Assembly: GCF_900142195.1 (NCBI RefSeq)
Contig: NZ_FRAB01000019.1
Location: 1 to 64,000, forward strand
DNA length: 64,000 bases
Direction: 5' to 3'
Source: Paraburkholderia terricola
Lineage (GTDB): Bacteria > Pseudomonadota > Gammaproteobacteria > Burkholderiales > Burkholderiaceae
The position numbers were made by a program, and so were the translations under genes. Numbering within the stretch: position 1 is the first letter of the stretch; every line of letters begins with the position of its first letter. Below the pieces are notes generated by a model. It searched no databases and was not told where the DNA came from. It saw only the letters and a list, made by a program, of their open reading frames with translations. Positions 53,184 through 61,230 of the stretch are shown in pieces.

Positions 53184-53906
53184 TCAGAGCTCCGCGTGCC
53201 GCACGCCGATCGAATAGCGCTTTTCCAGCCAGATCAGCGCGAGATTCGATACCGTGGTGATCGCCAGATAGATCAGCGCGGCGACCAGGATGAAGAAGAA
53301 CATGTTGAACGTGCTTTTGCCGGCGTCCTGCGCGGCCTTGACCACGTCCGCGAGACCGATGATCGACACGAGCGCCGTGGCCTTCACCAGCACCTGCCAG
53401 TTGTTGCCGATGCCGGGCAGCGCGAAACGCATCATCTGCGGAAACAGGATGCGCGTGAACACGCGCGCGCCGCTCATGCCATAGGCGCTGCCCGCCTCCA
53501 GTTGGCCGCGCGGCACCGCGAGAAACGCGCCGCGAAAGGTCTCGGTGAAATACGCGCCGTAGATGAAACCGAGCGTCAGCACGCCGGCCACGAACGGATC
53601 GATGTCGAACTGCGGCAGTTCGAGCGCGTCGGTGAGATTGTTGACCGCGATCTGGATGCTATAGAACAGCAGCAGCATCAGCACGAGGTCGGGCACCGAG
53701 CGGATCAGCGTCGTATAGCCGGTGGCGAGCGCCCGCAGCGGGCGGTTGAACGAGAGTTTCGCCGCCGCGCCCGCGAGGCCGAGCAGCACGGCGGCCGCCA
53801 GCGAGAGGACGGACAGCTCGATCGTCTGGATCGTGCCGGCGAGCAGCACCGGGCCAAAGCCGTAAAGGAACACGCGTGTCTCCATCCAGGTTCGTTGGGA
53901 TGTCAT
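53184..53906 (-). CDS. aotQ: Arginine/ornithine ABC permease (AotQ/HisQ type)
   Basis: A 240-residue permease paralogous to aotM. It has the HisQ start FLYGFGPVLLAGTIQTIELS, LIRSVPDLVLMLLLFYSIQI and the EAA loop QLEAGSAYGMSGARVFTRIL. It is the first gene of the locus on this strand. ATG 53885 (METRV) is an equally possible start, giving 233 residues, and neither has a strong ribosome site. The gap upstream is 403 bases. Confidence 0.92.
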   Translation of the reverse strand: MTSQRTWMETRVFLYGFGPVLLAGTIQTIELSVLSLAAAVLLGLAGAAAKLSFNRPLRALATGYTTLIRSVPDLVLMLLLFYSIQIAVNNLTDALELPQFDIDPFVAGVLTLGFIYGAYFTETFRGAFLAVPRGQLEAGSAYGMSGARVFTRILFPQMMRFALPGIGNNWQVLVKATALVSIIGLADVVKAAQDAGKSTFNMFFFILVAALIYLAITTVSNLALIWLEKRYSIGVRHAEL

Positions 53907-54309
53907 GGACGACGCCGGCTTGCCTTGGCCGCTCGTCGTAGCATGCCGCGGAGTCTCGCAAGCGAAAATTAAATGCTCAAAGGCGGGCGCGCGGTTTGTT
54001 GCGGCGCATCAAGGCGGGCGTTGAGGACGCGGGAGGCTTGCAGCGCTTGGTGCTGCGGGCCGCGGGGATCGGCGGGCCCCCACGCGCCTCGCGCGCGCCG
54101 AGGCGATTTAGCAAGTTTCGGGTCGCTTTTTCGATAGATGGGAACGGTTGGATACAGCGCGGAGACTGGCCGAAAAATACCCGTATGGTTCGTAGATGAG
54201 TCGCGAAGCCCTTTCGTGACTCATCGATGAACGGCTTCTTGAGGTCGACTTCCCTGCGAACGGCCGACACGACACAACGCTCGCGACCCCGGGCGGTCCG
54301 AAAAAAAAC
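53907..54309. other. 403-base gap before aotQ
   Basis: Promoter region of the arginine locus and the 3' side of the phospholipase gene. The one clear structure is a 13-bp hairpin at 54195-54225. An eight-T run on the minus strand directly after the phospholipase stop (about 54300-54307) may help end that gene. No supported gene is seen. Confidence 0.4.
54195..54225. repeat. 13-bp inverted repeat between aotQ and the phospholipase gene
   Basis: GATGAGTCGCGAA and TTCGTGACTCATC form a 13-bp stem with one G-T pair and a five-base loop. Neither strand has a T tract after it, so it is not an evident terminator. Confidence 0.6.
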
Positions 54310-55263
54310 CTACTCGAGCCCCAGCCGCGACCGGATCGCCGGCAGCATATGCTCCACGGCCGCGCGTCCCTCTTCGATCGCCGGCGCCGCGCGGTGAAAG
54401 TCGAAAATCCCCATGCCGCCCAGCCGCGGCTGAATCAGAATGTCGGCCGGTTCGCCCGCCAGGCGGCTGCGCGTGATCCGCACCTGCATGATGTCGATGC
54501 TCTGCGCGATCGAACTCAGCATGGACGGCACGCGCGCGCTCGGCGCGGGCGGCACGCGTACGTCGGTGGTGAAGCGCGCGTCGGCCGGCGCGAGCCAGCG
54601 CGGCCACGGCTTGCCGTTGCGGCGCAATGCGACCGGCGGCGGCGCATTCGGATCGATGGCGGGCGTGTCGACCACCGCGCCGCCGAAGTCCCGGCCGTTC
54701 AGAATGTCGTTGTTCAGATCGATGGCGATCACGCAGTCCGCCCGCATGCCGCGCGCCACCGAAACCGGCACCGGATTGCTCAGGCCGCCATCCACGAGCC
54801 AGACGCCGTTGTGCCACACCGGCGTGAAGATGCCCGGAATCGCAATCGACGCGCGCACCGCGTCCACCACGCTGCCGTCCTGCAACCAGCTTTCGCGGCC
54901 CGAATCGAGTTCGGTGGCGACCGCCGCGAACGGCATGTTCAACTGCGCGATCGAGCGGCCGGCGAATTTGTCGGCGAATAGTTGAATCACCTTGCGCCCG
55001 CCGAGCAAGCCGCCCGACAGGCGCAGATCGAGCAGCCGCACCACCGTCTGCCACGTGAGGCGCGACACCCACTCCTCGAGCCAGTCCAGGTCGCCGTTCG
55101 CGTAGACCGCGCCCACCAGCGCGCCGATCGACGTGCCGCACACCACGTCGGGCTTGATGCCCGCATCGTGCAGCGCGCGAATCGCGCCGATATGCGCCCA
55201 GCCGCGCGCGGCGCCGCCCCCCAATACCAGCCCGATGCGGCTGTACCGACGTCGACGTATCAT
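54310..55263 (-). CDS. Patatin-like phospholipase (RssA/NTE group)
   Basis: A 317-residue patatin-fold hydrolase. It shows the oxyanion loop GLVLGGGAARGWAHIGAI, nucleophile elbow CGTSIGALVGA (serine of the GxSxG box) and the aspartate in LVDGGLSNPVPV. The C-terminal segment ends in a short helical region. Relatives are cytoplasmic or membrane-associated phospholipases (RssA, YchK, NTE) of uncertain substrate. The lipoprotein gene precedes it by 36 bases on the same strand, and they are probably transcribed together. Confidence 0.9.
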   Translation of the reverse strand: MIRRRRYSRIGLVLGGGAARGWAHIGAIRALHDAGIKPDVVCGTSIGALVGAVYANGDLDWLEEWVSRLTWQTVVRLLDLRLSGGLLGGRKVIQLFADKFAGRSIAQLNMPFAAVATELDSGRESWLQDGSVVDAVRASIAIPGIFTPVWHNGVWLVDGGLSNPVPVSVARGMRADCVIAIDLNNDILNGRDFGGAVVDTPAIDPNAPPPVALRRNGKPWPRWLAPADARFTTDVRVPPAPSARVPSMLSSIAQSIDIMQVRITRSRLAGEPADILIQPRLGGMGIFDFHRAAPAIEEGRAAVEHMLPAIRSRLGLE

Positions 55264-55299
55264 GCTTGCCCCCGTCTTCTGTCCTGCGTCTTTTCTCGT

Positions 55300-55851
55300 C
55301 TATCGACCACGCATCACGTCCGAACGCGATGTGGTGTACACCTTCTGATACTGGTCGAAGTGCACGTTGAAAATGCCTTCTTCCGTCACGCCGCCCTCGC
55401 GCCACTTCCAGCTCCACACGGTTTCCGGCTTCAACGGAAACACCGCGACCTCGCCCGGCTTGCCGAGCAGGCGGCGCACTTCGTCCTCGCTCATGCCGAT
55501 GCGGATCTTCGCGAAGTTGGCGGCGGTCAGCACCTGCGTGATCGCCTGCAATTTGCCGTCGCGGTCGATGTCGACCATGTAGGTGTTCAGCCCTTGCGGG
55601 CCACGTGGATATTCGAAGCGTTTTGAACCGTCGGTGTATGTGCGCTCGGTCTCCGGTTTACCCATTTGATCGCGAATCTGCGCCTCGGTCGTGACGCCCG
55701 GCGTCATGTTCTTGAGGAGGAGCGCGTCGGGTTTGACGGCGTTGAACAAGTCCTTGAGTTTTTGCACGGCGCGGTCGCTCTGTTGTTGGTCGCAGCCGCT
55801 CAGCGCGACGGATCCCGCCAGCATGGCGACGATAAGCAGTTTGAGGCTCAC
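55300..55851 (-). CDS. SmpA/BamE-like lipoprotein with two repeats
   Basis: A 183-residue lipoprotein: GTG start with AGGAAA upstream, signal LKLLIVAMLAGSVALSGC with lipobox LSGC (cysteine 19). The mature part holds two SmpA/BamE-type units: MTPGVTTEAQIRDQMGKPET and IRIGMSEDEVRRLLGKPGEV, each followed by a beta-rich stretch (YTDGSKRFEYP; VWSWKWREG). BamE itself has one unit, so this is a doubled relative that probably sits at the outer membrane. Same strand as the phospholipase. Confidence 0.85.
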   Translation of the reverse strand: MSLKLLIVAMLAGSVALSGCDQQQSDRAVQKLKDLFNAVKPDALLLKNMTPGVTTEAQIRDQMGKPETERTYTDGSKRFEYPRGPQGLNTYMVDIDRDGKLQAITQVLTAANFAKIRIGMSEDEVRRLLGKPGEVAVFPLKPETVWSWKWREGGVTEEGIFNVHFDQYQKVYTTSRSDVMRGR

Positions 55852-56380
55852 AGCGAGTTTCCTGTAGTGATGCGGGTCGGGCCACGCCCGTCCGCATCTC
55901 GTTGTGTAGTGTCTGCTACAGGATAACCGCGCAAGGAAAAAACCGCGAGCGAGAGCCGCGAGCCAGCGCGTGCAGTCGCGCGAGCCGGCTCGACATGAAA
56001 GAGGATGAAAGGCGGGATGAAAAGCGCGTGGCCTGAAAAGCAAAAAGGCGACGCTGTGCAAGCGTCGCCAGGTCGGTCGATACGGTCAACCGGAAGTGAC
56101 AGCGGCCAGGTGGCCGCCTGAGACGAAGCACCGCGGACGACGCGCAGCGGTCAGGTTCCGGACGAAGCGGTGAGAGACCTTGGCCTCTGACCTTGCGCCA
56201 TCGCCGGAATGAACGGACCGCTGCTGGTTTGGCCGCCCTGGTCCCTCGAAAAGCCTTCCAAGTGCAGCTAATCTAAACGGATTGGACACTTTAGACGAGA
56301 GCGCGTTTACACCGAATTGGCAGAGGATTTGCGTTCCGTGACAACCTCGGCCGCGCCGCGAGCGGCAACGCGCGCGTTCC
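55852..56380. other. 529-base gap with a possible small RNA
   Basis: The longest gap of the window without a protein gene. On the minus strand a structured stretch (GCGGCCA/TGGCCGC hairpin at about 56103-56120) leads to a clear terminator at 56042-56069. A 67-codon frame (56086-56289) lies across it but has no similarity or ribosome site. A transcript of about 200-250 bases is possible. Confidence 0.4.
56042..56069 (-). terminator. Intrinsic terminator (minus strand)
   Basis: GGCGACGCT (56047-56055) and AGCGTCGCC (56061-56069) form a 9-bp stem with a five-base loop and, on the minus strand, TTTTT after it. It lies 312 bases past the nearest minus-strand gene, hence the suggestion that it ends a separate small RNA. 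Confidence 0.75.
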
Positions 56381-57571
56381 TTATCCGCGCATGAAGGCGG
56401 CGAAGCCCGCGCGACCCGCGCCTTGCAGCACCGAATCGTTTTGCGGCGTGTGAATCCGCGCGCACAGCACGTCGCGGTAATGGCGTTCGAGCGGATTGTC
56501 GCGGCTCAAGCCCGGATTGCCGCTCGCCTCCACCGCCAGTTGCACAGCCTCGATCGACTGATTCGTCACCGTGTATTTGACCAGCGGCGCTTCGTCGAGC
56601 GTCATGTGCCGCGCGTGCGCGGCGGCGTCGAGCACGACGCGGTTGTTGAACAGCAGCGCGTCGATGCGGCCGAGCGTTTGCTCGAATGCGGGCAGGCTCG
56701 CGAGCGGCGCGCCGAGATTGCCAGGCTTGCGCTCGACGGCCCAGCGCGCGAACCAGTCGCGCGCGGCCCGCGCGACGCCGTCATAAACGGCCGGCAGCAG
56801 CACGCTCATCCACGCCAAACCCAGCGCATCCAACCCGGCGCCCGGCTCGCCTGGCGGATGGACATCCACTGCGTGCGCGGCGGGTACGGACACGCTGTCG
56901 AACACCAGTTCGTGACTGCCGGTCGCGCGCATGCCGAGATGGTTCCATTCGCTGCCGACGCGCACGCCGGGCGCATCGCGCGGCACGAGCCAGACGCCGA
57001 CGCGCGGCGGCGTCTCGTCGCTGCGCGCCCACACCGCGAGCCAGGCGAGGCCGGGACTGCCGGTCGAATACAGCTTGCTGCCGTCGATGATCCAGCCGTC
57101 AGCGCCGCGCCTCGCGATCGTCGACGGCAAGCCGCCGCGCGCCGGCGTGCCGAGTTCGGGTTCGACGCGCAGCGAGTTGATCAGCGCGCCGTCGCGCACC
57201 GCTTCGCGCGCGACGCGTTCGCGCAGTTCGACCGGCCAATGCGGATTGCCCTGCAAGCGATGATGAAACAGATACTGCATCACCAGCACGAGCGCCGTGG
57301 ACGGCTCGCCGCGCGCCACCGCGCGCACCACCTTCAACGCGTGCGGCAAGCTCGCGCCCGCGCCGCCGAGCGCAACGGGCACCGTCAGCGAGAGCAGATC
57401 GAATTCGTGCAGGCGCGCGAGGTTCGCATGCGGAAATTCGGCCGTGCGATCGTAGTGCGCGGCGCTCGCGGCGAACTCGCTCGCGAGTTGCGCGAGCAAT
57501 GCGTCGAAGGCATCGCTGTCAAGCGGCGGATGACGGCGGGTCACTGCGGGATCGGCAAGCGGGGCATTCAT
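56381..57571 (-). CDS. Acyl-CoA dehydrogenase-like flavoprotein (SfnB/DszC-like)
   Basis: A 396-residue flavoprotein with the acyl-CoA dehydrogenase fold: GGAGASLPHALKVVRAVARG, the substrate/FAD loop GWIIDGSKLYSTGSPGLAW, and the C-terminal helical domain with FNNRVVLDAAAHARHM and the end NDSVLQGAGRAGF. The catalytic glutamate of true acyl-CoA dehydrogenases is not evident. The pattern and the sulfur-related neighbours fit SfnB/DszC-like flavin-dependent monooxygenases rather than fatty-acid oxidation. Its ATG overlaps the stop of a short repeat-derived leader frame. Confidence 0.85.
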   Translation of the reverse strand: MNAPLADPAVTRRHPPLDSDAFDALLAQLASEFAASAAHYDRTAEFPHANLARLHEFDLLSLTVPVALGGAGASLPHALKVVRAVARGEPSTALVLVMQYLFHHRLQGNPHWPVELRERVAREAVRDGALINSLRVEPELGTPARGGLPSTIARRGADGWIIDGSKLYSTGSPGLAWLAVWARSDETPPRVGVWLVPRDAPGVRVGSEWNHLGMRATGSHELVFDSVSVPAAHAVDVHPPGEPGAGLDALGLAWMSVLLPAVYDGVARAARDWFARWAVERKPGNLGAPLASLPAFEQTLGRIDALLFNNRVVLDAAAHARHMTLDEAPLVKYTVTNQSIEAVQLAVEASGNPGLSRDNPLERHYRDVLCARIHTPQNDSVLQGAGRAGFAAFMRG

Positions 57572-57695
57572 GCGTGGGCTCTACAAGGTGATGACGGCGG
57601 CGGCAAAAGCATCGGAAAGTTCACGGCCTTCATGGCCTTCATGGCCTTCATGGCCTTCATGGCCTTCATGGCCTTCATGGCCTTCATGGCCTTCA
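57568..57695 (-). CDS. Possible repeat-derived leader peptide (MKA)n
   Basis: In one minus-strand frame the 9-bp repeat reads Met-Lys-Ala again and again, followed by VNFPMLLPPPSSP and a stop whose TGA overlaps the ATG of the flavoprotein gene (ATGA). Each unit offers a start codon with AAGG before it. This resembles a translationally coupled leader, but codon usage and conservation cannot be checked here. Confidence 0.3.
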
Positions 57696-57696
57696 C
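57625..57696. repeat. 9-bp tandem repeat between ssuA-like and flavoprotein genes
   Basis: Eight head-to-tail copies of GGCCTTCAT, the last ending in C. The array covers the last codon of the binding-protein gene and most of the gap to the next gene. A multiple of three, it keeps the leader frame while changing its length. Confidence 0.93.
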
Positions 57697-58688
57697 GGCA
57701 AGGGAAAGCTGCGATCGAAGCTCGCGCGCACGTCCAGATGCGCGCGGATCACGTTGGCGGCTTCGTAGGTATCGGCGGTGCGCTGCTGCGCGGCGACCAC
57801 GCTGTCGTCGATCGCCACGGGATGCACCTGGCCGCGTCGATAGACCGTTTTCAATACGTCCGTCGGCAAACCCGTGACGCGCGATTGCATCGCCGCGACT
57901 TCGTCGGGATGCGAGAGCGCCCAGCGCTGGCCGATCGCCACACGCTTTAGGAAGTCGGCGAGTTGCGCGCGCTTCTCCGCAATCGCGCGCTCGGTCGCCA
58001 CCTGATAGCTGAGTCCTTCCGACAGGCCGACGCCGTTGGCGATGATGCGGTCGCGATCGCGCGCTTCGCCGAGCGCGGTGTACGGGTCCCACACGGACCA
58101 CGCGTCCACGCTGCCGGACGCGAGCGCCGCCTTGGCGTCGGCGGGCGCGAGGAAGACGAAGGTGACGTCGGTCAGCGGCACGTTGGCTCTTTTCAATGCG
58201 GCAAGCGCGAGATAGTGGCCGATCGAGCCGCGCGTCGTCGCAATGCGTTTGCCCTTGAGGCTCGCGGCGTCGGTCAACGGCGAATGTTCGCGGACCACGA
58301 TCGCCAGATCGAGCGGCGTCGAACGGGTGGCCGCGACCGCGCGCACTCGCGCGCCGGCGGCGAGCGCGAACACGAGCGGCGCGTCGCCGAGGCCGCCGAC
58401 ATCGACGGCGCCCGCGTTCAACGCTTCACCGAGCGGCTGCGCGGCGGGGAAATTGAACCACTCGATCTTGTACGGCAGGTCTTTCAGTTGACCGGAAGCT
58501 TCGAGAATGCCGCGCGTTTGCAACGACTGGTCGCCCACTTTGAGCACCGGCAGATCAGCCGCATGGGAAGGCGCCGCGCACAGCATCGCGCCGATCGCGA
58601 GCGTCGCGACGACGAATGGTTTGGCCAACAGGGATTGCGGGAATCGCGCAACGGATGAGAGCGAAAACGAAGAACGGGAAGTCGTCAT
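57693..58688 (-). CDS. Sulfonate-type ABC substrate-binding protein (SsuA-like)
   Basis: A 331-residue periplasmic protein of the SsuA/TauA family. The signal peptide covers residues 1-44 (VVATLAIGAMLCAAPSHA). The mature protein has LKVGDQSLQTRGILEASGQL, IEWFNFPAAQPLGEALNAGA, VDVGGLGDAPLVFALAAGA, LKGKRIATTRGSIGHYLALA and the hinge VDAWSVWDPYTA, all typical of sulfonate binders. ATG 58688 begins the signal peptide. No permease or ATPase gene is in view, so these components lie elsewhere. Its stop is inside the 9-bp repeat array. Confidence 0.88.
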   Translation of the reverse strand: MTTSRSSFSLSSVARFPQSLLAKPFVVATLAIGAMLCAAPSHAADLPVLKVGDQSLQTRGILEASGQLKDLPYKIEWFNFPAAQPLGEALNAGAVDVGGLGDAPLVFALAAGARVRAVAATRSTPLDLAIVVREHSPLTDAASLKGKRIATTRGSIGHYLALAALKRANVPLTDVTFVFLAPADAKAALASGSVDAWSVWDPYTALGEARDRDRIIANGVGLSEGLSYQVATERAIAEKRAQLADFLKRVAIGQRWALSHPDEVAAMQSRVTGLPTDVLKTVYRRGQVHPVAIDDSVVAAQQRTADTYEAANVIRAHLDVRASFDRSFPLP

Positions 58689-58748
58689 AGCGGCGCTTAC
58701 GTCATGGCATCGAGATGATGGGTCATTGACGATAAGGGACGCGTCCGC

Positions 58749-58766
58749 ATAAGACAAACGCCTTAT
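58749..58766. promoter_or_regulatory. Candidate operator upstream of the SsuA-like gene
   Basis: ATAAG-N8-CTTAT is an inverted repeat 61 bases before the start of the binding-protein gene. CysB/SsuR-type LysR proteins bind AT-rich dyads in this position in Burkholderia sulfonate genes. The half-sites are short, so this is tentative. Confidence 0.3.
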
Positions 58767-58971
58767 TCTTCTAAGCAAATACGCGGATTTTTATCGAACG
58801 GCGAGGCTCTACGTGAAGCGATTTCGCGCACGCGGCGCAGCGCGGGCGCGCGGCTTGAACCGCGCACCGTGCGTGCCCGCTTCGCCGCTTTCCCGCGCCC
58901 TGCCCCGCATCGCTCGCTTCACCCGCCCGGCTCGCGCGAGCATGCGCGAACGAACACCAACACGCGCCAAA

Positions 58972-60579
58972 TCAGACCACATGAAAACCATGCGTGCCGT
59001 CGCGGCCGAGTTGCTCGACGAGGCCATACTCCCACTCCAGATAGGCGTTCATCGCTTCGCGCGCGTTATCGGTTCCCTCGTAAGGACGCCGGTAACGGTC
59101 GATACGCGGCGACGCCAGCCGCGTCTCACCGCTCTCGACCGGCAAGCCCGCCTCGATCCACGCGCTCGTGCCGCCGCTCAGCACCTGCACCGGTTTGCCG
59201 GTCGACGCCGCCAGTTCGGGCGCCGCGAAACGCGCGAGCAGGCTGCTGCCGCAGGTCACCACATAACGTCGCGCGTCGGGCAGCTTGTCGTGCAGGGCCG
59301 TCTCGAGCTGGCTGCGAATCACGAACCACGCGCCGGGAATGTGCCGCTTCACATAGTTCGCGCTGGTCGTGAAATCCAGCACGACGGTGCCGGGCGATTG
59401 CAGCAGCGTGACCAGTTCGGCCGGCGTGATTTCGTCGACGGCGGGCGGCGCGGGCGCATGGCGAGCCGCGGGCGGCGCCGCGCCTTTTTCGCTGAAGTCC
59501 GCGGCGGTCAAACCGTCCACCACGTAGACCTCGATGTTCATCTGCGCGAGCCACGACGCGGTCATGTTCGCGCGCACGCCGTCGCTGTCCGCGAGAATCA
59601 CGCGCGCGCCGCGCACCGGCGCGACCATGTCGGTTTCCTGCACCAGCTGGCCGCCCGGCACACTGCGAAAGCCGGGCACGTGGCCCGCTTCGTACTCTTC
59701 CGGCGTGCGCACGTCGAAGCGATAGACGGTGCGCACCGCCTCGTCGGCCCAGCGGCGCGCTTCGTCACGCGACGTGCGGCCCACTCGCGCGCGCTCGGCC
59801 ACCTCGCGCGCGGCGTCGGCGGCGGCCAGCCGAAGCGTGTCGTCGAGCACCGGATCGAAACGGCGCAAGCTGCCATGCGCGAGCGGCTGACCGGCAAGGG
59901 TCCAGCCGATCGTGCCGTTGCGCAGCGCCGCGACCGGATTCGGCACGCCCGCGTTGATCAGCGTCTGCGCGCCGATGATGCTGCGCGTCCGCCCCGCACA
60001 ATTGACGATGATCCGCGTGGCCGGGTCCGGCGCGAGCTGCCGCGCGCGCAACGCCAGTTCGGCGCCCGGCACGCTGATGCTGCCGGGAATGTTCATGGTC
60101 TGGTACTCGTCGAAGCGGCGCGCGTCCAGCACCACCACGTCGGCTTCGCGATCGAGCAGCGCCTGCACCTCGGGCGCCGTCAGCGACGGCGTATGACGCT
60201 TGCTTTCCACCAGTTCGCCGAAGGCCTTGCTCGGCGCGTTGACGTCCTTGAACAACTCGCCGCCGGCGGCGCGCCAGCCTCGCAAACCGCCTTCGAGCAG
60301 CGTGACATCGGTATAACCCAACTCATCCAGACGGCGCGCGGCCCGCTCGGCGAGGCCCTCGCCGTCGTCCAGTACGACGATCGGCACGGCGAGGCGCGGC
60401 AAGCGCACGGGCGCATCCAGTTCGAGGCGCGACAGCGGCAGATTGGCGGCAAACAGCGGATGACCGCGTGCGTGCGGATCTTCCTCACGCACGTCGACGA
60501 GCGCGATTTCCTCGCGTTCGAACAGTGCGCGGCGCACGTCTTCGAATGACCGGGTACGGAACTCTTTAACGAAACTCAT
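58972..60579 (-). CDS. Four-domain rhodanese protein
   Basis: A 535-residue protein with four rhodanese modules in series. Modules 2 and 4 carry a cysteine in the active loop: C194 in IVNCAGRTRS and C443 in VTCGSSLLAR. Modules 1 and 3 have LDDGEG and ADSDG there, so they are inactive, giving the inactive-active pairing known from thiosulfate and mercaptopyruvate sulfurtransferases, twice over. It moves sulfane sulfur, for example from sulfite/thiosulfate chemistry. It overlaps the preceding dioxygenase gene by four bases and is co-translated. Confidence 0.93.
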   Translation of the reverse strand: MSFVKEFRTRSFEDVRRALFEREEIALVDVREEDPHARGHPLFAANLPLSRLELDAPVRLPRLAVPIVVLDDGEGLAERAARRLDELGYTDVTLLEGGLRGWRAAGGELFKDVNAPSKAFGELVESKRHTPSLTAPEVQALLDREADVVVLDARRFDEYQTMNIPGSISVPGAELALRARQLAPDPATRIIVNCAGRTRSIIGAQTLINAGVPNPVAALRNGTIGWTLAGQPLAHGSLRRFDPVLDDTLRLAAADAAREVAERARVGRTSRDEARRWADEAVRTVYRFDVRTPEEYEAGHVPGFRSVPGGQLVQETDMVAPVRGARVILADSDGVRANMTASWLAQMNIEVYVVDGLTAADFSEKGAAPPAARHAPAPPAVDEITPAELVTLLQSPGTVVLDFTTSANYVKRHIPGAWFVIRSQLETALHDKLPDARRYVVTCGSSLLARFAAPELAASTGKPVQVLSGGTSAWIEAGLPVESGETRLASPRIDRYRRPYEGTDNAREAMNAYLEWEYGLVEQLGRDGTHGFHVV

Positions 60580-61184
60580 GGGATCACGGACTCCTTCGAA
60601 ACATTCCAGATATTCGGCAGCACGTCGTTCGAGTAGCCGGAGACAAACGCCTTGCGGCCACCGCCGGCGGGATACACCGAGCGCGTCACCGCGCCAATGT
60701 TTCCACCGTACACGTGAATGCTGATCGACGTACGGTCACCAAAAGCGTTGCTCACGCGATGGATATCGCCGATGCGCGGCGACACCGCGTCCACCGTGCC
60801 GGCCGCGAGGCGTTTCGCCGCCCCCGTTTCCACCAGCGCGCCGTCCGCGGCGATGCGGTATGCCTGCGCAATTTCCGCGCCACGCAGCACGCCGATCAAA
60901 CCCCATACGGTGTGATCGTGGACCGGCGTCGACTGCCCCGGCCCCCACACGAAACTGACGACCGAAAAACGCTGCCGCGCGTCCGCGTGCAACAGGTATT
61001 GCCGATAGCGCTCGGGATCGGGTTGCACGAACGCGTCGGGCAGCCAGTCGTCGTGTGCGATCAGTTCGCGCAGCGCGGCGCCGCCGGCTTCGAGCACATG
61101 CGCTTCGGGCGCCGCTTCGTCGACGAGCGACGCAATCCGGCCGACGAACGCGCGCAAGCGGTCGGGCCTCGAAATTCGGGTCAT
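60576..61184 (-). CDS. Cysteine dioxygenase-like cupin
   Basis: A 202-residue thiol dioxygenase. The three iron histidines are seen in TPVHDHTVWGLIGVLRG (two) and GDIHRVSNAFG (one), with the usual ISIHVYGGN after. It would oxidise cysteine or a related thiol to the sulfinate. Length fits the bacterial CDO/MDO class. It is the second such protein in the window; the first (4730-5461) is larger and only distantly similar. The ATGA overlap with the rhodanese gene suggests a shared task, for instance handling of the sulfite released. Confidence 0.9.
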   Translation of the reverse strand: MTRISRPDRLRAFVGRIASLVDEAAPEAHVLEAGGAALRELIAHDDWLPDAFVQPDPERYRQYLLHADARQRFSVVSFVWGPGQSTPVHDHTVWGLIGVLRGAEIAQAYRIAADGALVETGAAKRLAAGTVDAVSPRIGDIHRVSNAFGDRTSISIHVYGGNIGAVTRSVYPAGGGRKAFVSGYSNDVLPNIWNVSKESVIP

Positions 61185-61230
61185 CGGTGGTTAGAAAGAA
61201 TAGGTCAGAAGATAAGGCGCGGCGAACTAT

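Noticed and set aside
56086..56289. A 67-codon minus-strand frame
   Set aside because: No ribosome site or similarity; the region is better explained as noncoding with a terminator.
57625..57696. Repeat array as a CRISPR
   Set aside because: Units are 9 bp with no spacers; it is a simple tandem repeat.
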